Part shown: positions 36,061 to 49,630 of the stretch, in pieces
How the letters are laid out: each line of letters begins with the position of its first letter
Position numbering within the stretch: the stretch's first letter is position 1
From: Varroa destructor
Taxonomy: Eukaryota > Arthropoda > Arachnida > Mesostigmata > Varroidae
Assembly: GCF_002443255.2 (NCBI RefSeq)
Contig: NW_019211460.1
Location: 26,022,882-26,086,881, forward strand
DNA length: 64,000 nucleotides
Direction: 5' to 3'
Made by a program: the position numbers and the translations under genes
Notes under the pieces: model-generated
Database searches by the model: none
Seen by the model: the letters and a program-made list of their open reading frames with translations, nothing else
Told to the model about the DNA's origin: nothing

Positions 36061-38965
36061 AAAATACTGTTGCTCTGACAGTCCACTAGACCAGTTTGTC
36101 CTTGTAAAAGGTCGGCACGTCACGCGTCTGCCCGCCAAAGTAACGGCCATATACAGGTCCAGGTTCAAGTCCGGGTGTGGATTTACTTCGTTTCTTACTG
36201 GAACCTAGCGATGTGAAGTAATGCTTAATGGCTAGAGTACGGGATGTTTACTAGCCATTAGGAACATTTTTACTACACCGCACAGGCAATGAATCCAAAG
36301 TGGTGCATTGAACAAGTATCATATCTTTTCATGATGACGTTGTAATAAAACATTATAAATTATTACCAATGTGAGTACAGATTAGTTCTGGATGTGGTCC
36401 TCCATTCGATACCGATGGAGCTGCCGCATCAGCAAGAACGACGCAGTAGCGTTGCGTCATACTAGGATGAACTAGATAGAGTGCGCCTACTTATTACCGA
36501 AGCCTCAGTGAGAGGAAAAAGATCGTAGAAGTGGATAAAACATGAGGCTGCTTGTCTACTCGGTGGTCTAGCATTGATCGCGCATGTTGTTTCGAAGCCT
36601 TTTAGCCCAATCAATGAAACACGCTTATGTCGAATAAACGTACTCTATTCACGCCAGCAAGTTGCACACTTGCACAAGGGCGAAGCACACGAATACGAAG
36701 TAACTCAGATCCTCATAAGAACTTATCCCCTTAGTAGCGTTTGCCTTGAGGTTAAACTAGCGATGTAAACTCTTTCTTCCCAAATATCTTTTTCGTTATC
36801 TTTCTCTGATTCGTAAATAGGACCATTCGGATTTAATGTCAGTTCTGCTGATCGTGTATTTTTCCAGAGCAGAACAATAACCGTACCAATACAACGGGAG
36901 GAAGCGAGATGGATTGAGGGAGATAGGTCGATTGGAAATCGCATTTGTCTCCAAGTCCGAATTCCGCCAAGAAATGCAATGGGATAAATGCATTACGAAA
37001 AAATGGACGTGAGATGATAAAAACAAAGTAGATAGAAGCATGACGCCACTGCTTGAATCTGGGGAAACGTCAAAATTGGTTACTTTGCTTCTGGCTGATT
37101 TCTTGCTGGTGCGTTTATATGGGTTATGCCTGGAAACTGCGCTGCGTTCGCAGCTATCCTAGCAGCGAATTTCTACGCCCAGCTCAAGCCGACAAACCGC
37201 TCAATTATAATGAGAGAATGGTATGTGATCTGATTCCACAAGCTTACTAAACCAGCGCCTCGCGTAGTAAATAGATTTATGTATGTACTATAAGTTAAGG
37301 GAATAGCAAATAGATCGTAGGAAACACGAAACGAAGCTTTCAGCAAAACAGATTCTACAGGGAACGCCGGCGTCGCGCCTCTATCCCTGTGACGTAGGCA
37401 GTATGCGCATACAGAACGAAGGAGGGAATGTGTTGTTAGGGTCGAGCGACTCTTCGAAGAAATATTTTGATTTTTTTTTTGTTTGAAAAAAATGATCTCA
37501 TTGATTCAGCGACATAAATTCGCTAAATTTTGTACAGGGTTACATCGACAAAAAGCTATATTCAATCCTGTTTAATGCTGATGCACATGGTGTCTATATC
37601 TCTGCCATTAACTCCATATAGCACCATCCACCGTCTAATCATGCGTGTTAACGTTCCCCTGCTGTAATGTTAAAGGAGCTTCGTGCCGTTAGCGGATGCA
37701 TGTTACATATTTTACGCGACACAAAAACGTTGAGAACGAAATGCCACGGTTAGCCGTAGAGAACTCACGGCTGGAAAAAAAATAACCATTAAACCAGAAA
37801 GAATGTATTTGTATAAATAAGCGATTTGTAAATAAAAGGCTTGCGTCTGCTTCGAGCTGGACTAAGCAGTATTTAGAAACGATAAACACGTACAGCGGTC
37901 GCGTTGCAGTCACAGGAACAAGTATGGAAACACAACAGTTGTTTCAAGGAGGTTATCCTCTCGTAGAAAAAAGAACTACCTTGCTGTATTTATAAATGGC
38001 AGTGCAGTAATCATGTTAACTTCCGGTAAATTAGAACGTTGGTGACAACGTTGTTCAGAGTTATACATTCATGTAAAGCTGTATATACTTGAAAGACAAA
38101 ATGTATGTATGTTTATTTGCCTTAGCTGTGGATGTCTGAGCCTTAATTCGTATTAAGTGCTTCCAGCGGGAGTTGAACGGATGAAATATACTACGATCTG
38201 ATGGTATAAGAAAAAAAAAACTACTTTGCGCTTATGAACACCTGTAATACGTCAGACTGTAGGACATAAAACAACATCGGGGTTACCAAGCGGTTTGGCT
38301 GCATCCAATTAGAAGCGAGTTAAATTAAACACAATGTGTTTTTCTTTTGACACGTTCATAGAAGGTCAAGCAGGCGTTTATAAGACTAATACCTAATCAA
38401 CGTTTGCAATAATGGCAAACTTCTGCACTCATCTGTTACGTTGTGGAAAAATTAATACGTTGAAAAATAGGGCAAAGGCGTCAACACGAATTCTCTAACT
38501 GTCTCTAACTGTATGATGTAGGCAGGTATCGAACTAACAATTCGGATGAGCGCATTTTTAAGAAAAATTTTGTCGAAGAAAGTAAGCTATTTTGAGGTGG
38601 AACTGTCCGTGGCAAAAGGCTAATATACTTATGATTCAATTAGAACGAACAACTAAACCATCCTATACAACGAATAATGACAATACGATAAACAAAAATA
38701 CTAAGCATTTCATTTCCACGGTTCATTTAACATTTTCTTCCCGATTACCCGTCATTTATGCGTTTACCGCCAAGTTAAAAACAAGAATAGGGATGTGCCG
38801 GGTTCTATTAATTTTGACCACTTATCGAAGTCCTTCGAAGCCGGAACTTTTATATGTGCTCACATTCACGTGCACTCACTGACGGCCATGGACAGAGTAA
38901 CAACTTGCTGCCAAGTTCTCTTTCGGAATTGTCACTTTTGGTCACTGATCACTTTTCTTGCGCAG

Positions 38966-39070
38966 AAAATGGGTCCCTTTGCGACACTACGGGCGGAGAG
39001 CACACTTTTGAGCGGCAACTAAAAGCGAATCTAACCATCTCTAAGAAAATTTACCATGCATGTGTATACT
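38966..39070 (+). CDS. Weak phase-1 exon candidate
   Basis: A good acceptor (CACTTTTCTTGCGCAG) opens a frame in phase 1, the phase left by the gene B signal-peptide exon. The peptide is polar, including NGSLCDTTGGEHTFERQ. The frame ends in TAG at 39068-39070; the only later donor (GCAT|GTGTAT) is weak. It could be an alternative last exon of gene B or chance. Confidence 0.22.
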
Positions 39071-42000
39071 AGAGTAACTTAGCTTGATTCATCTCTCGTG
39101 CTGAACTTAATTCCGGTACCATGTATGCGTCGAGGGACCGTCTATGGCTACAACGGCCACTATTGCTATTGCAGCCACATGACCGTTTTCATTCCTCAAC
39201 TTGCTTTGAACGTAGTCCGACCCGATTAACAGGTCGAGATGCTTCTACCTGCGACAGACGAGATACATTGCCGAGCGCGCACACCTGCGTCATTACGTTT
39301 CGCGACAAGAAAAACGCCTTTAAGAATCGTCGCCAGTGCCAGCGACGGCTGCTATAAGCCAGAAACATGATAAACGGTAATAGCAAAAAAAATCCATGCT
39401 GAAAAAGCCCACTTTGGGGTTGGCCATTTACAATCACTACGTCTATTCGCAGAGAACACGATAGTAACACGAATTTGAACGTGTGCCGGACTCGTCATCT
39501 TCGTCAGCGGACAACTGCTTTTTCTGCCATTTATCTAAATGATGTATTTATATTCATAAAGCGTCAAAAGGATTCGACTTAACGGGTATCTTTCCTGTTG
39601 TGGGTGCAGAAGGTAACGAATAGGAAGTCAGACCGGCGTTAAACGCCTGAAAATACGTATTCTTTGTCGGTGCCTGGATATAGTTGCAGAAAGCTCGACT
39701 AAGCAACACTCACAGTCAGTCCGAGCAGACTGCTAGAGAGTGGCTGTCTCAAGCGTATATTTGGCAGTTTTCTTTTTTGCAAGCTAAACTAATGCCTACA
39801 CGGTTAACAATATTGAGCTAAGTATGTCCCTATTCACCCCGTCATCTCGAGAACCCGAGTGTTCACTAATGTGTTTAGATGTCGAGGGGATCTACCGCGT
39901 TGTTCACTGTGGACTTGTTTCTTGTCTGGAGTGTCGAAGTCTTATTTATTGCGAATGCAGCGGATATAATGGTGGCTGCTGATAGTGATCAGAGATCAAG
40001 AATGGGAAGGCCGCTTGGATCTGAACTGAAGGCGGTTGGACCAGTTGAGTCAATAACACGTAATACTCACATTCTTATATGTTATAGGGTCGATGATGCC
40101 GTTGTGCGTATTACCCCCCATCAAAGAAACACTTTGGCATCGTTGCATACTTTAAATATGTACCTAAGTGGCAGTGAGAATATTTTTAGGCAAGTGGCGT
40201 TCCTTAGCTGAGCACCTAAGGAAATAGCAGGGTTTCCCCAAGTCTATGCGTTTATATATAGATGCATATGGCGAACACAGTATTGAGTACTGTGAGCTTC
40301 TATTTGTCTCTGTCGCTCGACTGTTACTCCGAAATAATGCTGTGGTTTTATCTATTCTTTATTTCATGCTAGCCGGCATCGATTATGACGGAGTTCACAA
40401 AACGCACTGGTAGAAGTAGCCTATATTTTAAAATAATATAATGAAATACTAAAGAACCTACTATCGTATTATTTGGCTTGAAAACGCTTATCATTATAGA
40501 TGTGTTCTCTCAGACTGAGGTACGGCCGGTACCCCATTTACAGCGGGGTCGCCTTTTTCTCGTTACGATCTTATTCTTTTATGAGCAATACATGTCCAAC
40601 AATCCGCATATCATTACTAGGCACTGATCTCGTGTCAGCCGTTCGCCAACGTTGCCTTCTCCATATCCTCTTCTTAGTCTATTCACAAGCAAACCGTACA
40701 AAATCTATTAATAAACGTTTAAAGATTGAGTGTTCCGATCGTTCAAAAAGCGGGCTGGATATCTTTTCTTTAGCGGGCAGATTTCCACAAAGCGGTCGAG
40801 TGGTAAGCGACGAACGGCGGTAAACGACCTGTGCAGACAACTGATAGAAACAAAAAAAAAACTAGCCAATGGCGTTTATGTTGAGACGTTGTCGTCAAAA
40901 CAATTATGTAGATTTACAGGGATCGATGGAGAAACTTCGTGCAGCTTAATATTTTGCCATTTAGCGGACAAGTTTGAAGCTGACGAAATATTTATAACCG
41001 CATCGCTCGCCCCGCGGCGCGTATAGTTTCCGATCGAAGCCGAAACAGCTTTTTTCCAGCGTTACAGGTCGGGAATGAATCCCAACGTGACCGCCACTTA
41101 TAATTAAGCCAATGGACGTTATTCAAAGGCGATTTACTGCACATAAAAAGTAGGAAGAATTTGGAATTACTTGGGTATCTATTCCGCTAGTTAAATATAT
41201 TTAGGAAACGCTATATTGTATAATGATCCATATTGAAAGATAAAGTTTAAATAATGCCCGTATCGTCTAGTAGGGAGCACAATTAACATGTGCACACTGA
41301 GAGGACTGCTGTTTTGGTGGCTAGACTATTAGAATCTATATATTAATTTATTAATAAAGGCAAATTATTTCGTTTTGATAAACTAGAACATGGGCTTTAC
41401 TTTTGTTTTCTTGTCCTATTACCATTGGAAAAAGTTGTTTATGCAATTTTCAAGTACCAGATAAGGCAGCGTATGTACGCATTGGCTTATGTTTCTTGTC
41501 AAAATAGATTAAACCAAAATCGTTACCCCTATTGAAGGTACCATCTTCCGAAACAAGTTTTTTGTCTAGTTAAAATGTAATGAAATAAAAAAATGCGTTC
41601 ATGGATTACGGCAGCGCGTTCTTAAATTGAAAATGAAAGACATCAAAGCAATCAGAAAAAAAATCCGGAGAAATCACGATGATCGTTTAGTGTATGTTTC
41701 TAAAGCACTTCAGAATAGCAAGTAGAACGTGCATGATAATTTGTTTTAAAACATTATGCAACACCCGGTATAAGATCAACTAAGGATGGGTATTAACGGT
41801 AGCGTTTGAACTTGACTTTATCTAAAATATAAAAACTATTAGAATATAAACGGCTATTACTTCTTGTAGATCGGAATAAATATCTCATGTCAAGAAAAAG
41901 AAAAATTATATATGGCCCTTTGGATTGGCCCTGAGCGTCACCTCCGCTTTTCACATTCTTGCCTTGTCCTCGATCCCTGTGGCGTCCTTCTAGCTCGTAC

Positions 42001-42151
42001 CCCAGTGTGTCTCATCCGTGGATGAACGGACAACATTTTTTTCAACAGAATTTCGGCAAGGAATTGTTTTGTATTGCTTCGATCGTCAATACTAATGCCG
42101 TCGCGGGTTGTTTTCTTCAACCCTTTATTTGCGTTATTTCGCTTTGAACAG

Positions 42152-42300
42152 ACAATGAAGTACTGGTGAAATTGATAAACGAGGGACCCCAGACAAAGGA
42201 AGTGACAAAGGAGGAAGCCCAGCCATCACCAACGACAAACACAGAATCCGTGATCCATACGCAAGACAAGACCACTTCGTATACCTCAAAGACGGAATAA
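42152..42300 (+). CDS. Candidate last exon of gene B (small secreted protein)
   Basis: Acceptor TTTCGCTTTGAACAG is followed by a phase-1 frame of 48 full codons and TAA. Joined to 20960-21080, the frame encodes 89 residues, about 54 after signal cleavage. The mature part is hydrophilic, Thr- and Lys/Glu-rich (NEVLVKLINEGPQTKEVTKE) and without Cys, so it is probably disordered or helical. The stop codon lies inside an AATAAA hexamer at 42296-42301. A long minus-strand frame overlaps but lacks an ATG start. The match in phase is suggestive; a 21-kb intron and intermediate exons remain unproven. Confidence 0.42.
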
Positions 42301-45300
42301 ATCATAGACAAGAATGACAGCAACAGCAACGATAGCGATAGCTGCTGCGGAAAAGGGCGGCAACGAAAAGCTGTCACGGGCGATGCCAGTAGCAGTAGTA
42401 ACAATTTCTAGAACTCACAGTTCTCAAAGAGTACACGAAACATAAGTAAACGAGTTAAACGTCAAACGAGTCTTGTATGTATTTCAATGGCGACATTTTT
42501 TTCACGGTTTGGAAGGGCTTCCAATAGCCACTCTGAATCGCAGACATTTTAGCGAAATTTCCATACAGAGCAATTCCTATATCATGTTATTCGGCACATC
42601 ATATTATAATGCGTTCGATATAAGGCGATAAAACTGCGTGACTCATTCAAGTAAAAGCTTGTATCTGACAAGTGTGGCCTAACGTGGAGTTCGCCTTTTA
42701 GTCTAGATTCGTATTGAAGTGCCCATGACGATCCGCTTTAGTAATGGCCTGAAGTGTCATTTTGTTATTAAAAAAAAATTCTTAAACGAGCCAGATTTGC
42801 TCTTCGTTCTTTCTTTCCTACTGCCCTTTTCCAGTGTACAAGGTGTAACATTTCATACGATCCACCGAACGCTTTGGCCTCCATGATCTACCCAACAAGT
42901 TAACCTTGATTAGAGCGATTCTTAAGTAATAGAACCGTAAGAAAGTACTATCATAAACAAAGCCGATCTATTTGTTCATATGTACTGTACAGAGGCATTG
43001 GTAGAATTGTTAACATCACGAAGCAGCACTGCGCTCAAGAATTGAAGTGCCCAAACAAATTCTTATTTGCTTGGGCGCCTCAATTTTTTGCCCATTTCTA
43101 TGGTAACTTCACGTAACGACCCTACGATAACCAGTTAATGAATGTCAACACACTGGCCAGATTTTAGGTTGGTTCCAAAGGCAGTGTTGCCGCGACCAGT
43201 CGCTTAAGTGCGACAGCGATAAAGTGTGTAAGCGAACAGAGACAAAATAATCAAGTAATCTAATATAAATAGGGACGCCTATACAACAATCAATAAACAC
43301 GCTATAATCGGAGACTAACGAAGAAAAAGTTCTAGCGAAATGAAGCGGCGTTGAAAAGTTCCGTAGGTCTCAATGAGAGACTTCGATAAGAACGTACTTT
43401 GCTCGTAGCTTCTAAACACCTATACGGAGGTATTATTATTAAAAACAAGTGTTGATCCACGGGAGCTGAGCGGATGTTTCTGCATGTTGGAGACGCTAGC
43501 TAAAGCCTCACACATTGTCGTAGCAAATGTGTAGAAGAAAGGAGGCCCACCGTCCGTGATTTATGCGACTTACACACTAATTTCTGATGAACAGTGACGA
43601 TATTTGCATCCCCGGCATCCGAAGCAAACACGTAAATAACGTTAACGGAAATTCTACGTTTTCGAACGCAGATTTGCTGGGAACTGATCACTAGGATCCC
43701 TGTGTCTAGTGTGAAACAGTAGGAATAGGGCGTTCATTCTATCGCTGCATGATTGAATTTCTTTGTCGATATGTTACATGAGTTTTAGTTAATTTCGATA
43801 ATATTGCTCACTTCGAATATGAAACGTGCATGTATTGGTTGCTTAGGACGTGACGTAGAACATAACGAAACATGTCGAAGGGCTGCACGATAGTGAATGA
43901 AGGCAAAGCAAGCTGAAGAACAGAAAGCGCTATGGCTCCTACGACAGGGCTACTTAACTATGTGCCATAGAAATGTATTCTTCATCGAGATTTTGCTAAA
44001 ACAGAACAATTGCATCGTTTACATTCACCAGAAATCTGGCCTACTTATAGTAAATCGACTGTTGGTTCAATAGCGATTAGTCGAACCGAAAGGTAGTGAG
44101 CAGCTGGTTGAAACTGTGCGAAGCACGCCTGACCTTCGGGACGAACACCTGCCGAAGGAATCTGTGAAATATTCTGATCGGCAGAAGCAGAGTCAGTTAC
44201 CGTTGAACGAAATAACCAGTAACATGTAAACATGCGTACCCCGTGCATGTAGCCTCTATTTGTAGGTGTCCTAAACGACAATTTGGGCTCTTTACCTATA
44301 GATACAGCGTGTAATGTACATACGTACGAGTTGGCTCGGGTTAGACAATTCATGTTGTCGGCGTCTGGAACTAGGCACCTGTATGATGTGATCCGTTGTC
44401 CAATTACCATCTTTGTTCAATCACAAGTTTTATCTAAGAGTTCAACAAGAAAAACATTTACGCCTTAACTTTTCATGCGAGGCCATTGAACTGGTAAGGT
44501 CCAATGACTCTGTCAATAAATCTGATCGATAAGCTAATTAACTAGTTCAAAGAAGATTAGGACCATTCCGAATGCGCTTATTATTTAATTGGCCAATTAC
44601 CGTAAGAAGTTGTAAGTGCGAACTTAAATGAGCAGTTCATATATTAACAGGTGTTTTCTCGGCTCCTGTTGCGGTAACTGTTTCGAACTAAGTAACAACA
44701 CAGTTTTAATCAGCGCAAAAAAATACTCTTTCCATCTCATGAAGCTCTCCGAGTCGCTCTGATCCTAACTAGCTTGTTGGCGCAATCATAAACTACTTCC
44801 GCTTCTAGTTTAAGCCTCCTGATCTGCCTTGGTCGAATAAGGCAATGCTGAGCGCTTACATTTACGAAAAATTGAAATTTAGCGTTAATTTTCCTCCGTT
44901 AATAAATCTAAGCGACAAAACGGAAAGAAGTGCGTCAGCCATTAATTGAGCGGGTCAGGTGTAACGTTGCATTTCAATGGATTATCGCCAAAATTTCGTC
45001 ACGTTCAGAATAGAGCTGGTAAAACCTTAAGTCGGACAATGTGTCTCTAATATGAAAAAATGAGCATCTACATAGCCATACATAATGATAGTATATATGT
45101 AATGAGCATCTGTAGCCGTTATCTCCTCAGCTCGTCTAGAAGTCGACGCTTTTTTTTTTGGAAACAGGTGAAGACTTTACAGTAGCGTAACGTTAAAGTT
45201 TGCGCCGAAGAGCTGTGAGCCTAAACGTGATCCAAATATTAACAGTCCGCCGACTTCGCCACTGGTACTCATCTAACAAATTTTGTTTCTTGTTTATGTA

Positions 45301-48300
45301 GATATCTATGCGTAACACTTCAGTTGACGATGACGAAGAGATGCATTATGGTGCTTTGAAGACGATTATTATCGAACACGTGTTAGACACAGGATATGAT
45401 CTAAGCGGAGGAAAGAATAGATAGCGGAGTAGGGTTTGCTATGGTAGACGATTGCCTATAGTCGCAATCACGAGCTCGGACGATAGAAACTAATCTAGAA
45501 TCTAACGGTAATAATAAAACGAATGTAAAGCGTAAATAGATTACTTCGTTGTTATTTCTCAGCTGTCGTTGTTGTTGTCGTCCCATGATAACGGCCAGCC
45601 ATTTTATGGATCTCACTGCTTGAAAGATAGTATTTCTATACAGTACAATCAAATACGTATCCTGTGGCAACGATAGAGTATAGATTAATATCATATGCTT
45701 TAATAGGGCCTGTTAATCGTAAAAACTATCTTCACGAACGAGAATCTGTAACAGTACTCAGTATACAACGAATATATACGGCGTATGTAAAGATCAATAG
45801 CATTGCATTGTACGCTACTAACGAAGATTGCTTGCTATTCTTCATTCTAAAACTTTGCTATATCACCCGTTACTCGGACGCTAACCAGTAATATCATTCT
45901 TTCTCCCCTATGACGCTTGATTCTGTTCTGAAACCATGATAAACGTAAGGTGGGACTAGATTAGACATTAAAAAAAAAAGGTAACGTAGCCATCTTTTCT
46001 TGAACTCACTTGCCAGTCGGCGTATGCGAACTAAGCGCGAATGTAGCCTGGCTTCTTATATCTCAAGCAATCGATCTCGAGTAAGGCCCAATTTCGTCGG
46101 AAAATATCCAAAGAAAAAAATACGTTGTCTACAAACATATTTCTTGCAGGAAAAAACAGTGTCATTAATTATCGGGGGGACTCCATTTTCTTGTTCAGTT
46201 AGCCTTATTAACGATTTAAACCGAAGTCTGTGCTGAGTGAATCTGAAATGATGGTTCTTTTTATATAACCTACTTTTTAAGCAATGTCGGCTTCTCAATA
46301 CAACGACGACCATTGAAGACGCTGCAAGCAGAAGCGACCGTGAAACAAACCTGAACATTGCAGGAGAAACAAAAAAATAATGTGGATTTTGCGGAACAAG
46401 ACCGCAATAGTCTCTATTATACACATGTCGTATCCGAAAACATATCAACACCTTCTTTGATAAACAGGTGCCTTAAAGAAAAACGGTCAAGTATACCCTT
46501 CAGAGATGAACCTAAGACAAATTACGGTGATAGAAATGGTGCTAAAATTATGAAGAAATTGCGTAATATCATATACTTAATACAAATGTCCAGTTGCACC
46601 CAGCTGTCTTAAAGGAAGTATAACACTGCCAATTCTATAGTTGAATCATTTAGACGGTTCATTTTTAAAAACCGTTCATGTTTACGTTGGCGTCGTCGCT
46701 TTTCATCTAACAACAAAAGCGGAAGGGGTCTTAGTCTACATAAAAAGGACGAGGCTTTTGTGGTTGGGTAGAGTTTTTTTTTATTAAATTTCATCCTCCT
46801 TTTCATTCGCTTAATTGGTGCGCTGAAGTTTTACCGTGATCTAGAATGTTCAAAATAAGTTCCAAAAGGAGTCGCTAGAAAGCCCCGGACTGTCTGCCCG
46901 AGCTTATGAGGCTATCAATCGCAGCGTTGGATCAGTTCGTCTTTGGGAGCGATGGCAGGCACTAGGATAAGGCCTTGATAGTCCATGACAGGCAGCATTG
47001 AGATCTCTACCTAATGATGAAGATACGTTTGCGTGAGGAGTCCGGCATCAGCCGCATACACCGCTCAATTTAGATGGTCGTTTTTCGTTTAGTCACTGTC
47101 AACTCAGACAAGCTCCGATATCGCTGCTGAGAGGCATGCAGTATGAAAACATGCAACTTGCATTAGCTTCTATAACGCCATTGTGATTATCTTTCCAACT
47201 GCGCCGGATGTGGAGAAGGAATGAATCTCTGAAGAGTTGTAAAAAACACATCAAGGCACAACTGTTCTATCGTCCGAACGATACTTTATAGTACATAGCA
47301 CATCTTGAAAATTCACCGAAACAGCGTCAATTGTACTGATCTCCAGTAAGTTCTATCGACCTTTATCATAACTATTGAAAACTTTGCCATCGTCAAAACA
47401 ATATATCTCCAGGTTTTAACATTGAATCAGAAACCTTCTCTCTTTTCTATTGTTTAATAGCGAAACAGGACTCATCACGTTAGTTTAGGCGCTGTGGCAG
47501 TCCATGATGAAATGTTTATAATTGGCTGTTCGTTTGGCAGAGACTCAAGCCGTTTAACGACGATGTAGACGAAAAGCTGTCGAGTTTATAATATGCACCA
47601 TCTTCGAAATCACGAGTAATGAACCGATTTGAACCGCTCAGATAAGCAGCAATGGCGATAAGACAACAAGTGAATTACAGGGACCTCTTAGAGGTTAAAG
47701 AAATTGGACTTTTTTTCTCGAAGCCAGACCTTTCAGGCAAATACTCTTAGATTTTTTGTTTACTACTGTAGTTGTATGTCAATGATCAGGCTGTTGCAGG
47801 TAAATACGTCGGGCTTTGAAATTAAAAAAATAACTGTTGAACAAGTTGAGTTAGAATGAAGATTTTATAAAATGCATTCAAGGTACTCTTTTTTATTCTT
47901 ACACGTTTGTCCCGAAGCTCTAGCAGCTTCTGGGCAGCCATATACCAACCATTCGCGTTCCGCTGTATAATTTCTCATTTATGGCTTGTCAAACATGCTT
48001 GCTCACCAGTCTCTCCTTTTAGGGCATGGAAAACATCGTACCTAAATCAACTTAGGTCGGAAGAAAAAGCGGGTTGATACTTCTTTCTTCAATCCAAGGA
48101 GTAATGGAAGCACTGCGGTGATGTTCGGCGTTGTCATCAAGTGACCATACTCCACAATTTCGATCCTCATGTCACCAATTCATAAGCCTCTTGAGCATCT
48201 CGAGAAAGAGGGCCGTATTCATCATCTCATTTTGTGCATGTGTCATAGTACCCAATGCTAGTACACCTACCCCATGTTACCACCGAACTCGATTTCTCTT

Positions 48301-49169
48301 GAGGAGACGTCATTCTCTCGCCTGGTCCCTTTTCAACTTGTAGTAAAGACTGATCGATGCCTCGCCCATGGCGACCGTATGTTTTTTGTTGACTGAAACG
48401 CAAATTGCATATGGAATACACTATATGCATTTCCAACTGGCCTGGAGTCAATTCACCGCGAATCCCTTTTCCTTTAGTTTCCAGATGTTCAGTACTTGGG
48501 CTATAATTGTGTATTACATGTGAAATGCCGGCCGGCAGAGCTCTTAGACTGCGACTTCTACAACCGTAAACAGCCTCCCCGATTACGGCAATCCATTTTT
48601 GCCTTTCGGGTCCCGACATTTGGTCATCTCTTCGCTTGTTCTCAACGCTCCGATCTCCGTTCTTGACACGTTTGCACTATCCATATACTGTGCTTTCGCT
48701 TTTTATCGTCTAATGCCACTGCCAATCCTCGATGAATTTTCGCAGCGATGTAGCTCTCGGGGAATAAAAGCTTGACCTCTGGACGTTGATATTCGAGACT
48801 AATAGGTACCAAAGATCATTTCTCCTATAGTAAGCTTAACCGATCTTCACTCTCTCAAGTTTCTACAAGGCTAGAAGTACGTACCGGCCGAATGTCTTCT
48901 ACTAGAGACTCGTGGCTGAAGATTCGCTTTCGGAGTCTAATGTAATTTTATTGATTAATTTGTTTAGAAATGACGCAGTAGGTATGGAATGAAAACATAG
49001 AATCAAATCAAGTAAAATTTGTTAATAGTTTCTATTGAGATTTCCTTTTATTAGTCCGCTTTATATATAATGGCTGTAACTGTGGAGTGCAACGACACCA
49101 ACTGAAGACGTCAGTGAACTGAGTCACAGATAAATCGACTGAATTATTTATCTACGGCCAGCACCGACA
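42301..49169. other. Non-coding stretch
   Basis: No supported gene in nearly 7 kb. Open frames over 100 codons on the minus strand (44045-44410, 46056-46451, 48227-48619) have no splice or start context and no recognisable motif, and are at the length expected by chance. Confidence 0.5.
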
Positions 49170-49630
49170 TCAACTCCGCAATCCGATCGTGACTCGAGGA
49201 GGTCGTGGGGTCACTGCAGGAGCGGCAAAATTGCCGTCATGCCAAAACATCACTGCGTTCGGCCCGAGTGTGAGGTAGTAAGGGCTGTTGGAAATTTGGC
49301 CAATTAGTTTCCGTATGCCCCGGCTAGCCGACGAGGCTTGTTCGGAATAAAGCACGCTAACGGTAGAAAGACCTCGGTGCCAGTGGCGGTGCTACTACCG
49401 CCGCCATTGCTGCTGTGGCAAACCGAAACTTGGCTGAAGTCTGATGTCCGTTGTCTTCATGCCTCGTACAGCGAAGGCCGCTGCCGTCGAAGAGCGAGTC
49501 GTGACCAGAGAGCATTCCGTAATAAAGAAAACAGGAGTCGCATAGAACATCTCGTACATACGCAACGAACCGTTGGCGGAAGACTGGATTTTTATTTAAT
49601 ACCAGATGCGAAACAAAGGCTTTTATAGAA
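49170..49630. promoter_or_regulatory. GC-rich island with overlapping frames on both strands
   Basis: GC-richer than its surroundings, with protein-like open frames on plus (49338-49628) and minus (49170-49355). Neither has a clear start or splice sites. It may be a promoter with leader exons or conserved non-coding DNA. Confidence 0.25.

Larger units (their letters stand above)
21081..42151. other. Putative 21-kb intron of gene B, with islands
   Basis: Mostly AT-rich non-coding DNA. It contains microsatellites, a hairpin at 28915, GC-rich islands at about 26.7-27.5 kb and 32.2-33.3 kb, and exon-like frames at 23209-23433 (minus), 32445-32612 and 38966-39070. These pieces may be internal exons, nested genes or chance, so a single intron is only the simplest reading. 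Confidence 0.35.

Noticed and set aside
36155..36180. T-arm-like GGTTCAAGTCC
   Set aside because: The T stem has a mismatch and no matching acceptor stem or D arm was found.
44045..44410. 121-codon minus frame
   Set aside because: No ATG context, domain or splice support; chance length.
46861..47220. Possible Tc1-like transposase remnant
   Set aside because: Broken frames gave only vague resemblance and none of the diagnostic Tc1 motifs.
49269..49290. let-7-like TGAGGTAGTA
   Set aside because: Only the first ten bases match the let-7 mature sequence, the rest diverges, and no precursor hairpin arm was seen.
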